DNA of 64,000 nucleotides, taken from the NCBI RefSeq assembly GCF_000576305.1, contig NZ_BAVZ01000001.1, positions 186,001-250,000 on the forward strand. The letters are read 5' to 3'. Every line of letters begins with the position of its first letter. Positions within the stretch are counted from its first letter, which is position 1. The notes under the pieces were generated by a model, which saw only the letters and a program-made list of their open reading frames with translations, had not been told where the DNA came from and ran no database searches. The stretch comes from Paenibacillus pini JCM 16418. Its GTDB lineage: Bacteria > Bacillota > Bacilli > Paenibacillales > Paenibacillaceae. The translations under genes and the position numbers were made by a program. Positions 39,677 to 49,007 of the stretch are shown here, piece by piece.

Positions 39677-41908
39677 ATGAAACAACGACACAGAGAAAAT
39701 GTTCGGTCATGGGGGAGTGTGATGTTCCGCTATCGCTGGGCGGTCGTTGTTTTATGGATCTTTTTGTTATGTTTTCTAGCTTTGTTCGCGTATCGTACAC
39801 CTTCACTTCTTCATGAAAATGGCTTTGCTCCAAAAGGCAGTTCCTCTGTCTTAGGTATTGAGGTATTGGAGAAGCAGCTAGGTATGTCCTCGGCATCCAT
39901 TGAAATTGTGATGGAGAGTATCAAGGGTGAAAATTTGACAACAACGGCATCTCAGCAACGGATTTGGTCGGAACTGTCTTCATTACGAAGCAAGCCATTT
40001 GTGAAGGACATGTATACAAGCATCGTAACTCGCAAGGCTGGCGAGGACGGAATTACAGCAGTAACCGTTCTTCTTAACCTTACGCCTTCCGAGGCCCTTC
40101 AGCAGTTTGACACCATAAGGGCGGCTGTACCTCAAGTTAGTGGAACGAATACATACATTGCCGGCAATACAGCGGTATATAGTGACTTGAATATGGCTGT
40201 CAAGCGTGATATAGTCCATGCGGAAATCTGGGGGATTCCCATCGCTCTGCTGATCCTTCTGTTTATATTTCGAACGCTACCGGCGGCATTGGCGCCCCTT
40301 ATTATCGGGTTATCCAGTGTTACCATCACGATGGGCATTCTTTATTTTTTTGCGCTTGCTGACCATTCTATAAGTAATTTCACACCAAATATGGTGACCA
40401 TGCTAGGTTTAGCCGTTGGTATTGATTATGCTTTAATCATGGTAAGCCGTTTTCGTGAAGAGCTACAGAGTAAAAGTACCGAAGAAGCTCTGGTTAACAC
40501 ATGTAGGTCTGCTGGAAAGGCAGTTCTTTTCTCTGGCCTTGCTGTTTGGGCAGGGCTATTTGCTCTAAATGGCATCCGTTTGCCCGTATTTTATTCCCTA
40601 TCTCTAGGTGGAATGCTGGTAGTCATGGTTTCTGTACTGGCAGCTTGTACGTTACTTCCTGCATTGTTAGGTATTATGGGACATCGAATCCATGCTTTGC
40701 CAATAAAATTATTAAGAGGACCATCACGCTTGGGAGCAAAACGTGGTGATTTGTTTGGCCGTGCAATCCATCTTGTAATGGCTAGGCCAGTTGTGACAGT
40801 AATGCTGGTCATGGTGGTTCTTGTGGCAGCAATGCTTCCTGCTGCGAATATGAAGCTTGGGATACCTTCGTCTGAAATGCTTCCTCCAACATATGAATCA
40901 CGTTACGGTACAGAGCTTATGAAAAAGGTGTATGAAGTCAAAGAAATAAACTCGATTCAAATTGCTGCTGTACTTAGCCAATCATTTGATGATCCCCTTA
41001 GTGTAAAACAAGTAAAGGCCTATATGTCTTCTCTGCGAAAACTTCCGAATGTGAACAGAGTAGAGAGTTATGCAAGTCTCATTACGGGTTCTAAGTCTGT
41101 GGATGAGGCATTGACGCCAGGAGTTCGGCAGCAAATAGAGAGCAGACATGTAGCAATGGGAAAGGCTATCGTAGTCGCTGTGGTTCCTGAGTATGGGGAG
41201 ACAGATGAACGTACGATGAAACTAATAAAGGAGATACGCCGCATTCAGCCAGAGGGGATGAACATATTTGTTACCGGTTCACCTGCCTATAAATTGGATA
41301 TTATGGATCGAATTCTTACAGGACTTCCCTTTGTAATTGGCTTCGTGTTCGTAACGACATATCTAATATTGTTCGCTGCTTTTCGTTCCGTGCTTCTGCC
41401 TCTAAAAGCGGTCCTTATGAATGTCCTTAGTCTTGGAGCCAGCCTCGGTATCGTTGTGCTTGTGTTTCAGCATGGGTATGGGGCAGACTTTTTTCAAGTT
41501 AGTTATACCGGAAGCGTATTTGCACTTCTTCCTGTTTTAATATTTTGTGTAGTGTTCGGCATATCTATGGATTATGAAGTGATGATGCTCTCGCGTATTA
41601 TGGAAGCTTACAAGCGCACTGGAGATAATGAACGAAGTACCATAACAGGTTTGCAACAAACAGGAGGTATAATTACTGGAGCAGCATGTATCCTTGTTGC
41701 CGTTGTCGGTGCTTTTATTTTTACAGATAATGAAGTGATGAAAGCTATTGGCCTTGGGCTAACGACGGCCGTTATCATTGATGTTACGATTGTCAGAATG
41801 ATGTTGGTGCCAGCCTTAATGAAGCTGCTCGGAAATGCCAATTGGTGGATGCCAAAGTTCTGTTCAGCACCAGAGGAACGCGAAAATAAGCAGGTTGAAA
41901 CTCCTTAA
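39677..41908 (+). CDS. MMPL/RND family transporter
   Basis: 743 aa with the MMPL arrangement: one N-terminal helix, an extracytoplasmic loop (residues about 45-175), five helices, a second large loop (about 390-560) and a final five-helix block. Repeated features are VTMLGLAVGIDYALIMVSRFREEL and VFGISMDYEVMMLSRIMEAY, each carrying the conserved Asp used for proton coupling. Likely exports lipids or drugs. No regulator is adjacent, so the cargo is unknown. It follows the HD-GYP gene by 37 bases. Confidence 0.9.
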   Translation: MKQRHRENVRSWGSVMFRYRWAVVVLWIFLLCFLALFAYRTPSLLHENGFAPKGSSSVLGIEVLEKQLGMSSASIEIVMESIKGENLTTTASQQRIWSELSSLRSKPFVKDMYTSIVTRKAGEDGITAVTVLLNLTPSEALQQFDTIRAAVPQVSGTNTYIAGNTAVYSDLNMAVKRDIVHAEIWGIPIALLILLFIFRTLPAALAPLIIGLSSVTITMGILYFFALADHSISNFTPNMVTMLGLAVGIDYALIMVSRFREELQSKSTEEALVNTCRSAGKAVLFSGLAVWAGLFALNGIRLPVFYSLSLGGMLVVMVSVLAACTLLPALLGIMGHRIHALPIKLLRGPSRLGAKRGDLFGRAIHLVMARPVVTVMLVMVVLVAAMLPAANMKLGIPSSEMLPPTYESRYGTELMKKVYEVKEINSIQIAAVLSQSFDDPLSVKQVKAYMSSLRKLPNVNRVESYASLITGSKSVDEALTPGVRQQIESRHVAMGKAIVVAVVPEYGETDERTMKLIKEIRRIQPEGMNIFVTGSPAYKLDIMDRILTGLPFVIGFVFVTTYLILFAAFRSVLLPLKAVLMNVLSLGASLGIVVLVFQHGYGADFFQVSYTGSVFALLPVLIFCVVFGISMDYEVMMLSRIMEAYKRTGDNERSTITGLQQTGGIITGAACILVAVVGAFIFTDNEVMKAIGLGLTTAVIIDVTIVRMMLVPALMKLLGNANWWMPKFCSAPEERENKQVETP

Positions 41909-42023
41909 GCTGGTGCGCTTTAGAAAAGAAGTCATGAGTGGCAGAGGTGATTTCATCGACTTCGTGGTATGATATAGAGTAGTTCATTTATTTGGTTTAA
42001 ATAAAGAAGTAAGGTGAGGAAAT

Positions 42024-43157
42024 ATGAATACTGTGAATACAAAGTCATCATTAACACCTATTACCCCTAGATTTGATCCATGGGACCCGATCGATTCTCT
42101 TCGTACATATGGTCAGCATGTGCTAACTAGTGTCGAAATGACTGTCACTCATTTATGTAATATGCGCTGTGAGCATTGTGCTGTGGGCGATATGCTTGTG
42201 ATGAAAGAAGCGGAGTTTCTGCCGCTGGATTTAATGATGAAGCGTCTTGACGAAGTGGAGCACCTTCAGACGATCAGTTTAACTGGAGGAGAACCCTCTT
42301 TTCGTGAAAAAACAGTGGATGAGGTTATCGTACCTCTGCTTCAGTATGCCAAGAAACGGGGTATTCGTACTCAGATTAACTCTAATTTAACGCTGGATAT
42401 TAGCAGGTATGAAAAGTTGCTTCCTTATTTGGACGTGATGCATATTTCATTTAATTATTTGAATGGCGACGACTTCCATGAAGTTGGTTTTGCTAATACG
42501 CTTCACCCAGTTCCGAAAGAGACGGCTTACCGCCTTTACGATACTATGATGGAAAATTCGCGTAAACTCAGTGAGGCCGGGATGTTTATATCTGCAGAAT
42601 CGATGATTAATTATCGCACGCATACGAAGCTGGGTGAAATCCATAAACTAATCAAAGAGATGGGCTGTAAACGCCATGAAGTTCACCCTATGTATGCATC
42701 TAACTTTGCCTCGAAGCTCCCAGTGTTATCTCTTGGAGAAATGAGACTTGCGATAGACCATTTGCTTGATTCGCGTGATCCGGATATTTGGATGTTATTT
42801 GGTACACTTCCTTTCTACGCCTGTAACGATAATGAAGAAGACTTACGATTGATCCGTCGTTTATCGAATGAGCGTAATGTAACGGTACGCAACGATCCAG
42901 ATGGACGTAACCGTGTTAACGTAAATCTATTCTCAGGTGATGTATATGTAACTGATTTTGCGGACATCGCCCCTTTTGGAAACATTCAGAGCCGTGGGCT
43001 GGATGACATTTTTACGGAATGGCAAACAGGACATCCACTAAATCAAACCGTTAATTGTCATTGTGATGCAGTGGGATGCTGTGGACCCAATCTGTTGGTA
43101 GCCGATATGTATTATAAAGATCTTAATTTTACCATAAGGAAAGCAAACACATTATAG
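42024..43157 (+). CDS. yfkAB: Radical SAM protein YfkAB (CxCxxxxC motif)
   Basis: 377-aa radical SAM enzyme of unknown substrate. The cluster motif CNMRCEHC (about residues 46-53) is followed by LTGGEPSFREK. The C-terminal CHCDAVGCCGPN (about 350-361) is the second Cys motif that defines YfkAB. Starts MNTVNTKSSLTPITPRFDP with AAGGTGAGG upstream. Next to a transporter and a CorC-like protein but not overlapping either. Confidence 0.92.
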   Translation: MNTVNTKSSLTPITPRFDPWDPIDSLRTYGQHVLTSVEMTVTHLCNMRCEHCAVGDMLVMKEAEFLPLDLMMKRLDEVEHLQTISLTGGEPSFREKTVDEVIVPLLQYAKKRGIRTQINSNLTLDISRYEKLLPYLDVMHISFNYLNGDDFHEVGFANTLHPVPKETAYRLYDTMMENSRKLSEAGMFISAESMINYRTHTKLGEIHKLIKEMGCKRHEVHPMYASNFASKLPVLSLGEMRLAIDHLLDSRDPDIWMLFGTLPFYACNDNEEDLRLIRRLSNERNVTVRNDPDGRNRVNVNLFSGDVYVTDFADIAPFGNIQSRGLDDIFTEWQTGHPLNQTVNCHCDAVGCCGPNLLVADMYYKDLNFTIRKANTL

Positions 43158-43173
43158 GAATGGGGAGTTCATA

Positions 43174-44529
43174 TTGGACGGGGAGATTGAGATAGGAAAA
43201 CTTTTTCTAAACCTCTTTTTGGTTCTAATGCTTGTATTTTTTAACGGGGTTTTTGTCGCAGCGGAGTTCTCACTTGTGAAAATGCGTCAATCCCGGCTTA
43301 CGCAAATGGTTAGTGAAGGAAATAAACTGGCTGGTTATGCCCTGAAAGTGAACAATAAGCTGGATGCCTACTTGTCTGCTACTCAGTTCGGTATAACATT
43401 GGCTTCACTCGGTCTAGGCTGGGTAGGGGAGCCTGCTATTTCTGAACTACTAGTGGAACCAATTATGTTTCGAATGGGAATTACCGACACAACTCTCATT
43501 GGCACAGTTTCCGTAATTATCGGTTTCTGTATCATTACCTTTTTGCATATTGTACTTGGAGAGCTTGCACCTAAATCACTTGCAATTCAAAAAACGGAGG
43601 GAACGGCATTACTTTTGTCTGCTCCTTTAATGATTTTTTATAAAATATTTTTCCCATTCATTTGGGTTCTGAACGCTTCTGCGAATGGATTACTTCGTCT
43701 TGTTGGTGTTCAGCCTGCGAATGAATCAGAAGCTGCGCATTCTGAAGAGGAAATCCGCATATTAATGAATCAGAGTGCTAAAAGTGGAGTGATCGACAAA
43801 GATGAGATGAAGCTAATGGATAACATCTTTGAATTTTCGGACTTGCTGGCACGCGAAATTATGCTGCCACGTACGGATATGGATTGCTTGTTTACGAATA
43901 ATACGCTCGAAGAAAACCTGAAGATTGTTAATGATACGAAGCATTCAAGGTATCCTGTTGCTGTAGAAGACAAAGATCAGATTCTTGGTTTCGTTCATAT
44001 TACGGATCTTCTACTCGCAGATAGGGTACAACAGGAAGATCTGATTTCACTCATTCGTCCGATATTGAATGTTCCGGAATCCATGGAGATCAGTCAGGTT
44101 TTACGCTTGATGCAGAAGAAGCATGCCCAGCTCACGCTTGTTGTTGATGAATATGGTGGAACAGCAGGGATGTTGACGGCAGAAGAGATTCTGGAGGAAA
44201 TCGTTGGTGACTTATACGATGAGTTTGAGGACGAGCGCCCAGATGTAGAGATTCAGGAAGATATCATCTCGGTCGATGGACGAATGCTCATTGAGGACGT
44301 TAACGATCTAACTGGTGTCATCATCGAGGATGATGAGGTCGACTCCATCGGGGGTTGGTTGTTTAAGGAGCTGGAAGGAAATCCTATCAAGGGTAAAAAG
44401 GTTCAGGTGTATAACTATATATTTGAAGTGGAAGAATCCACCCGTTTACGTATTACACGTGTTAATATCCACCGCGTTGTCGATAAGGATATAGTCAGCG
44501 TAGAGGAAGTAACGGGCAACGAGGATTAA
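43174..44529 (+). CDS. Hemolysin/CorC family CBS-domain transporter-like protein
   Basis: 451 aa: a DUF21/CNNM membrane domain (residues 1-200, with four helices and FNGVFVAAEFSLVKMRQSRL, LASLGLGWVGEP and VLGELAPKSLAIQKT), two CBS domains (about 215-340, including MLPRTDMDCL) and a C-terminal CorC_HlyC domain (about 355-440, SVDGRMLIEDVNDLTG). Family members move or sense magnesium. The name hemolysin is historical. TTG start at 43174 after GGGGAG. Confidence 0.9.
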   Translation: MDGEIEIGKLFLNLFLVLMLVFFNGVFVAAEFSLVKMRQSRLTQMVSEGNKLAGYALKVNNKLDAYLSATQFGITLASLGLGWVGEPAISELLVEPIMFRMGITDTTLIGTVSVIIGFCIITFLHIVLGELAPKSLAIQKTEGTALLLSAPLMIFYKIFFPFIWVLNASANGLLRLVGVQPANESEAAHSEEEIRILMNQSAKSGVIDKDEMKLMDNIFEFSDLLAREIMLPRTDMDCLFTNNTLEENLKIVNDTKHSRYPVAVEDKDQILGFVHITDLLLADRVQQEDLISLIRPILNVPESMEISQVLRLMQKKHAQLTLVVDEYGGTAGMLTAEEILEEIVGDLYDEFEDERPDVEIQEDIISVDGRMLIEDVNDLTGVIIEDDEVDSIGGWLFKELEGNPIKGKKVQVYNYIFEVEESTRLRITRVNIHRVVDKDIVSVEEVTGNED

Positions 44530-44540
44530 GGAAGTGAGCC

Positions 44541-45566
44541 ATGACAGTAAAGCAGCTGCTCTTTATCGGCATTGGGCTTGTGCTGCTGTACGGATTATTT
44601 ACTGTAGGAGCACCGTTCTTGTTAGCAGCCATCATTGCGATCTCTTTAGAACCGATTAACGGATTATTCATTCACAAGTTGGGATGGAAGAGGGTCACTG
44701 CGGCTTCTCTAACGAGTACGTTGTTCCTACTACTCGTTGTTGTCTTAGTTTATTTGCTGGGTTTACAGATGTTTGAGCAGTTTCTGGAATTCTGGAAGAG
44801 CGCACCCTACTATTTCTCAACAGCAAATGAATTTGTACAAAACACGGTGGTACAGGCTCATGGGGCGTTTGATCGATTACATCCGGATTTAGCGGATGGT
44901 CTTCGCGGATTGTTCTCTAACCTGACATCTTACACTGTGTCGCTGATCAATTCGTTATCCTCTACATTTTTATCGTTTGCAAAAGGTTTACCAAGTTTAT
45001 TTGTGTTTTTTATGGTCTTTTTTGTTGCGGTTTACTTAATGAGTTACAGTCTAGAGACGATGCGTTCAACATTTCTGTCCTTCTTTAGGGAAGGGGCGCG
45101 AAGTCAGATTGATGAAGTCCTGGTTAGCTTGAAGAAATCAGTATTTGGCTTCTTACAGGCACAAATCATATTAAGCGCATTTACTTATGTTGTTACCTTA
45201 AGTGGACTTTTGATCCTGCATATCCATTATCCGCTTGCCATTGCAATGCTCACGATGGTGGTCGATATTTTGCCGGTGCTGGGTGTTGGAATGGTTTTCA
45301 TTCCATGGGCATTATATTTATTTATTGTGGGTGACACATACACAGCGTTAGGGCTTGTTCTACTCTTTATCTTTATTACGGTAGCAAGGCGTATCATTGA
45401 ACCGAAAATTGTGGCTAATTCAGTGGGGATTGATGCACTATCTGCATTGGTGAGCATGTACGTTGGATTTAAGGTTGTGGGCATGATCGGCTTCTTGGTG
45501 GGACCTATGGTTGTTATTATTTACGCAGCATTACGCAGAGCGGGGCTTTTCCAGTTTCGCTTATAA
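44541..45566 (+). CDS. ytvI: Sporulation integral membrane protein YtvI (AI-2E transporter family)
   Basis: 341-aa membrane protein with about eight helices, of the AI-2E/YtvI branch. It has LLAAIIAISLEPINGLF near the start, MSYSLETMRSTF mid-protein, and ILPVLGVGMVFIPWALYLFIVGD and SVGIDALSALVSMYVGFKVVG at the C-terminus, which match YtvI. Sporulation role is by homology. Starts 11 bases after the preceding stop, so it is likely co-transcribed with the CorC-like gene. Confidence 0.85.
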   Translation: MTVKQLLFIGIGLVLLYGLFTVGAPFLLAAIIAISLEPINGLFIHKLGWKRVTAASLTSTLFLLLVVVLVYLLGLQMFEQFLEFWKSAPYYFSTANEFVQNTVVQAHGAFDRLHPDLADGLRGLFSNLTSYTVSLINSLSSTFLSFAKGLPSLFVFFMVFFVAVYLMSYSLETMRSTFLSFFREGARSQIDEVLVSLKKSVFGFLQAQIILSAFTYVVTLSGLLILHIHYPLAIAMLTMVVDILPVLGVGMVFIPWALYLFIVGDTYTALGLVLLFIFITVARRIIEPKIVANSVGIDALSALVSMYVGFKVVGMIGFLVGPMVVIIYAALRRAGLFQFRL

Positions 45567-45579
45567 TATGAATATCATG

Positions 45580-45628
45580 AGGCTCCTTTACGGTAAATGT
45601 GAACATTTGCTAAAAGGAGTCTTTTTTT
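45580..45628 (+). terminator. Terminator after ytvI
   Basis: Long interrupted stem with outer arms GGCTCCTTT and AAAGGAGTC and inner arms AAATGT and ACATTT, then TTTTTTT. It separates ytvI from the cotJ operon. Confidence 0.85.
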
Positions 45629-45746
45629 GTTCTTAAGGAGTTCAATTTTTGGGCTATCATCATATCTTATATATGTAGAGGTATCATGCTATCAGTTTTA
45701 GTTGCCGACGACTTACATCCGGTATTACCGGAGAAGGAGGAACCGC

Positions 45747-45992
45747 GTGAATAAGTCACCGATGTCACAAGTGCGAGTGTATAAACCATTTATTGGTCCT
45801 TTTGATCCCTGCCCACCGCAATATTACAAAACATATGTCGTCCCCCCAAATCAATATCTCGTTTTCCAGCCGCTGGATTGGCCGCAGTACAGTTTACCGG
45901 AAGCATTAAAGCTCGGTACACTTTGGCCCAATCTGTACAGTCCGTATACGCCCACAGGCAAAAGAACAGAGGAGGCGAAATCGGGTGAGTGA
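45747..45992 (+). CDS. cotJA: Spore coat protein CotJA
   Basis: 81-aa Pro/Tyr-rich inner coat associated protein. GPFDPCPPQYYKTYVVPPNQYLVFQPL and PQYSLPEALKLGTLWPNLY, split over residues 13-65, are the family core. GTG 45747 is preferred because AAGGAGG lies five bases upstream. The frame open from 45702 would add 15 basic residues. In B. subtilis the cotJ operon is transcribed in the mother cell under SigE. A possible SigE-like site (CATGCTAT near 45684) is weak. Confidence 0.9.
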   Translation: MNKSPMSQVRVYKPFIGPFDPCPPQYYKTYVVPPNQYLVFQPLDWPQYSLPEALKLGTLWPNLYSPYTPTGKRTEEAKSGE

Positions 45993-46302
45993 CAATGCAA
46001 ATGCAAATATTAACACAAATGCGAATGCAAATTTTAATGCAAAGCCTTGCGATCAGAGGTATTACGAGCTGTTAGAGAAGATTCAAATTATAGATTTTGC
46101 CTTGGTGGAGTTGAATTTATTTCTGGATACCCACCCAGATGATTTGAAAAGCATTGAACAATTTAACCAACTTGCTCAGCAGCGCATCCCATTTGTAAGA
46201 GAATTTCAGGAGCATTATGGGCCACTGCTTAATTTCGGTCATGCTTTTTCTAAATTTCCATGGGAATGGTCTAAGAGCCATGGCCATGGCAAGTGTAAGT
46301 AG
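45985..46302 (+). CDS. cotJB: Spore coat protein CotJB
   Basis: 105 aa. Core YYELLEKIQIIDFALVELNL and FLDTHPDDLKSIEQFNQL is typical CotJB, needed for CotJ incorporation in the coat. The first 20 residues are an Asn/Ala repeat (NANANINTNANANFNA) encoded by imperfect six-base repeats, not usual in CotJB. GTG start overlaps the cotJA stop by eight bases, suggesting coupling. The C-terminus is His/Lys-rich (SHGHGKCK). Confidence 0.9.
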   Translation: MSDNANANINTNANANFNAKPCDQRYYELLEKIQIIDFALVELNLFLDTHPDDLKSIEQFNQLAQQRIPFVREFQEHYGPLLNFGHAFSKFPWEWSKSHGHGKCK

Positions 46303-46354
46303 CGGAATGAAGCATCATGCAATAATAAATGGTTAAAGGAGGCGTTTTAAACGC

Positions 46355-46923
46355 ATGTGGGTGTATGAGAAAAAGCTACAGTATCCTGTCCGGGTAAGCA
46401 AATGTGATCCCACCATGGCAAAATACTTAATGGAGCAATACGGTGGAGCCGATGGAGAACTGGCTGCAGCTCTGCGATATTTAAATCAGCGTTATACGAT
46501 CCCTGATAAGGTTATTGGCTTGTTAACTGATATTGGTACAGAAGAATTTGCCATCTAGAGATGATTGCTACGATGATTTATAAACTGACCAAGGATGCAA
46601 CGCCGGAACAGATGAAAGCCGCAGGTCTAGGAGCGCACTATGCAAGCCATGATAAGGCTCTTTTCTATGAGAATGCATCAGGCGTCCCATGGACGGCCGC
46701 ATATATTCAAGCCAAGGGTGATCCGCTTGCGGATCTGTACGAGGATATCGCCGCTGAGGAGAAGGCACGGGCTACATATCAGTGGATGATTGACTTAACT
46801 GATGATGTAGATTTACAGGATGGTTTGAAATTTCTGCGTGAGCGGGAAATTGTTCATGCTACGCGTTTCCGTGAAGCGGTCGAAATCATTAAAGAGGATC
46901 GGGAAACACAGAAGGTGTTCTAG
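46355..46923 (+). pseudogene. cotJC: Spore coat protein CotJC, frameshifted near 46550
   Basis: Manganese-catalase-like coat protein. The first part (46355-46558) reads MWVYEKKLQYPVRVSKCDP and YGGADGELAAALRYLNQR and stops after GTEEFAI. The second (46561-46923) starts MIATMIYKLTKDATPEQ. Relatives read EEFAHLEMIATM through this point. Adding one C (GCCATC to GCCCATC) restores it exactly, giving about 189 aa. The metal ligands Glu and His of the AEEKARATYQW and REREIVHATRF segments are intact. Strong AAGGAGGCG site upstream. Confidence 0.92.
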
Positions 46924-46945
46924 AGATAGAGCATCGTAAGTAAGA

Positions 46946-46978
46946 GAGGCATCTCAATACAATTGAGATGTCTTTTTT
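46946..46978 (+). terminator. Terminator after cotJC
   Basis: Arms GAGGCATCTCAA and TTGAGATGTCTT with a four-base loop, ending in TTTTTT. Confidence 0.85.
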
Positions 46979-47091
46979 ATGGATCGTAATAAGTGACTTA
47001 CAATTCCTTGTTATTTCCTATATCATAGGTCTGTAAACAATTCGACCGAGCAATGTTCTTCACCACGGAACTGATGAAAGGAACGAGAAAG

Positions 47092-47775
47092 ATGGAGAAA
47101 GCGTCTGTACTGATTAAACCCGAAGCAATGATTTTTGACATGGACGGTACCTTATTCCAGACTGAAACCGTCCTACTTCCTGCGTATCACAAGCTGTTTG
47201 CGATTCTAAAAGAGGAAGGGCTCTATACGGCGCCCACCCCACCAGAAGAACGTATCCTCGGTAGCCTGGGGATGCTGCTTGAAGAAATATGGAAGATTGT
47301 CATGCCCGATGGAAGTGACCAAGCACGGAAACGAGCAGATGAACTATTACTACAATTGGAACTTGAAGGTCTTCAAAATGGGAATACACTGCTATATCCA
47401 GGAGTTAAGGATACACTTCATACGCTTAAAGAAAAGGGAGTTCGTCTTTTTATAGCAAGCAATGGACTTGAGCATTACGTTAAGGGTGTAGCAGCGGCTC
47501 ATGGCATTCTAGAGCTCTTTGACGCTGTATATAGCGCTGGGGAGCATGGCACGGTAACTAAAGTGCATTTGGTTAAGTTGTTACTTGAACAAGAACATGT
47601 GAAAACGGCATGGATGGTTGGAGATCGATCCTCAGATGTCGAGGCAGGTAAAGAAAATCAGTTGAGTGTTATTGGATGTGCTTATGCGGGTTTTGGTGAC
47701 GGTGAGGAGCTTTACGGATCGGATGCGCTTATTCGTTCTTTCACTGAAATTCAGGATCTGTATGAAGATGCATAG
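47092..47775 (+). CDS. HAD superfamily hydrolase (phosphoglycolate phosphatase-like)
   Basis: About 227-aa HAD phosphatase with cap type C1. Motif I is IFDMDGTLFQTE (nucleophile and acid Asp, residues about 15-26), motif II LFIASNGL, motif III Lys in TVTKVHLVKLL and motif IV MVGDRSSDVEAGKEN. ATG 47092 has AAAGGA nine bases upstream. The frame opening at 47053 adds 13 unlikely residues. Substrate unknown, probably a small phosphorylated metabolite. Confidence 0.87.
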   Translation: MEKASVLIKPEAMIFDMDGTLFQTETVLLPAYHKLFAILKEEGLYTAPTPPEERILGSLGMLLEEIWKIVMPDGSDQARKRADELLLQLELEGLQNGNTLLYPGVKDTLHTLKEKGVRLFIASNGLEHYVKGVAAAHGILELFDAVYSAGEHGTVTKVHLVKLLLEQEHVKTAWMVGDRSSDVEAGKENQLSVIGCAYAGFGDGEELYGSDALIRSFTEIQDLYEDA

Positions 47776-47820
47776 CATGTTTAATATTAGCTTTATTTAC
47801 AAAGCTACATAATGCAATGA

Positions 47821-47857
47821 AACACCAAACCGCTATATAAGCGGTTTGGTGTTTTTT
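47821..47857. terminator. Bidirectional terminator between HAD gene and the yheCD cluster
   Basis: Perfect arms AACACCAAACCGCT and AGCGGTTTGGTGTT with an AT loop, then TTTT. It sits between converging genes. Confidence 0.92.
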
Positions 47858-47870
47858 GAGTTGAACCCTG

Positions 47871-48965
47871 CTACTGCTGTTGATACAACCAAAGAGCATA
47901 CTCCATAGGTCTCACAATGGCATCTCGGTACGTTTCCGCCTCGCCGCTCTGTGAGAATACTTCTCTAGCTGGTTTTGGATTTACCTCAAGGAGATAGATG
48001 TCACCATACTTATTTATAGCTAAATCTAAAGCGAGTTCACATAAAGCTCCGTATGTTTTCTCTAAATAAGCTGCGGTTTCTAGTCCAAATTTCTCCGCTT
48101 TTAGGCTTACCTGCTTACGTTTAGTAGGGTCAGTAATCCACTTCTCAAGTAGCGTATCCGCAGGTACAGCTTTACCGCCTCCATGGAGATTGGAAGTTAC
48201 ACTTCGGGGAGCACCGATTCTGCCGGCCATGCCCGTAAATTGCCAAATTCCTTCTTTATTCTTCTGTACGAGCATGCGGTAGTCATGAACACGTCCGTCG
48301 GGTAGCTCGATAGAGATACCTTCTTGAACAATATAGGAGTCATTCAATTTCCAGCTATTCAGAACGGATCCGAGTCTTGATGCATGAAGTTTGCGTGGCG
48401 TAATAATTTCCCGCTTTTGATTGCGACCTTGAATAACGTACTGAGATGGTGCTTTGAGTTTCTCGATTCGCAGAATTCCCCGACCACCTGTTCCATTGAT
48501 GGGCTTCACATAAATGACAGTGTGGTTTTTTAGCATAGCGTATACATCAGATAGACTGCTATAAAATCGGGTCTCAGGCAAAAAAGGCCTAAACTCAGAT
48601 TTGTGGGACATGACCTCATGTATCGTCCACTTATTGCGTAACGGCCGGTTCAGAAAGAGTAAATGCCGATAGCGGCTTCTAAACTGTAGCAACTGCTTGA
48701 AGCGGGAGCTCTTCTGAATCCGGCAACGATCATAAATCATATTCGGAAAACTACGCCATTTTCGTGTCCAAATTGATTCGGTTGGATCATACTCCAAGGC
48801 GTATATCTTCTTCTTATTGTGATCTACATCCGCGGGTGTAAAGACAAATACATCAAGTCCGATCTTCTTACCTTCCGAAATCATCTTTTGATAAACAGGT
48901 TTCTCTTCAAGATGTTTACGGTCATTTAAATATAAGGTCAATATGCCTAATACGGGTAGCGTCAT
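47871..48965 (-). CDS. YheC/YheD family ATP-grasp protein, paralogue 1
   Basis: 364-aa ATP-grasp of the YheC/YheD endospore-coat-associated family, lacking the N-terminal barrel domain seen in YheD. It begins LPVLGILTLYLNDRKHLEE and has IYDRCRIQKSSR, the ATP-binding VIYVKPINGTGGRGILRI (residues about 150-167), QEGISIELPDGRVHDYRMLV, VTSNLHGGGKAVP and the metal/nucleotide site CELALDLAINKYGDIYLLEV. Ligase fold is firm. The substrates are unknown. It is last in a five-gene minus-strand array, 42 bases after the next paralogue. Confidence 0.88.
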   Translation of the reverse strand: MTLPVLGILTLYLNDRKHLEEKPVYQKMISEGKKIGLDVFVFTPADVDHNKKKIYALEYDPTESIWTRKWRSFPNMIYDRCRIQKSSRFKQLLQFRSRYRHLLFLNRPLRNKWTIHEVMSHKSEFRPFLPETRFYSSLSDVYAMLKNHTVIYVKPINGTGGRGILRIEKLKAPSQYVIQGRNQKREIITPRKLHASRLGSVLNSWKLNDSYIVQEGISIELPDGRVHDYRMLVQKNKEGIWQFTGMAGRIGAPRSVTSNLHGGGKAVPADTLLEKWITDPTKRKQVSLKAEKFGLETAAYLEKTYGALCELALDLAINKYGDIYLLEVNPKPAREVFSQSGEAETYRDAIVRPMEYALWLYQQQ

Positions 48966-49007
48966 GGCTACTCACCTTCTTGAATGAGAGTGGTTGCATA
49001 CTTGAAG

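Noticed and set aside
45659..45691. SigE promoter for the cotJ operon
   Set aside because: CATGCTAT is a fair -10 match, but the spacing to the nearest ATATT-like -35 is off, so it is not listed as a feature.
46561..46923. An independent 120-aa CotJC-like gene
   Set aside because: It continues exactly from the preceding frame if one C is restored. CotJC is normally a single protein of about 190 aa.
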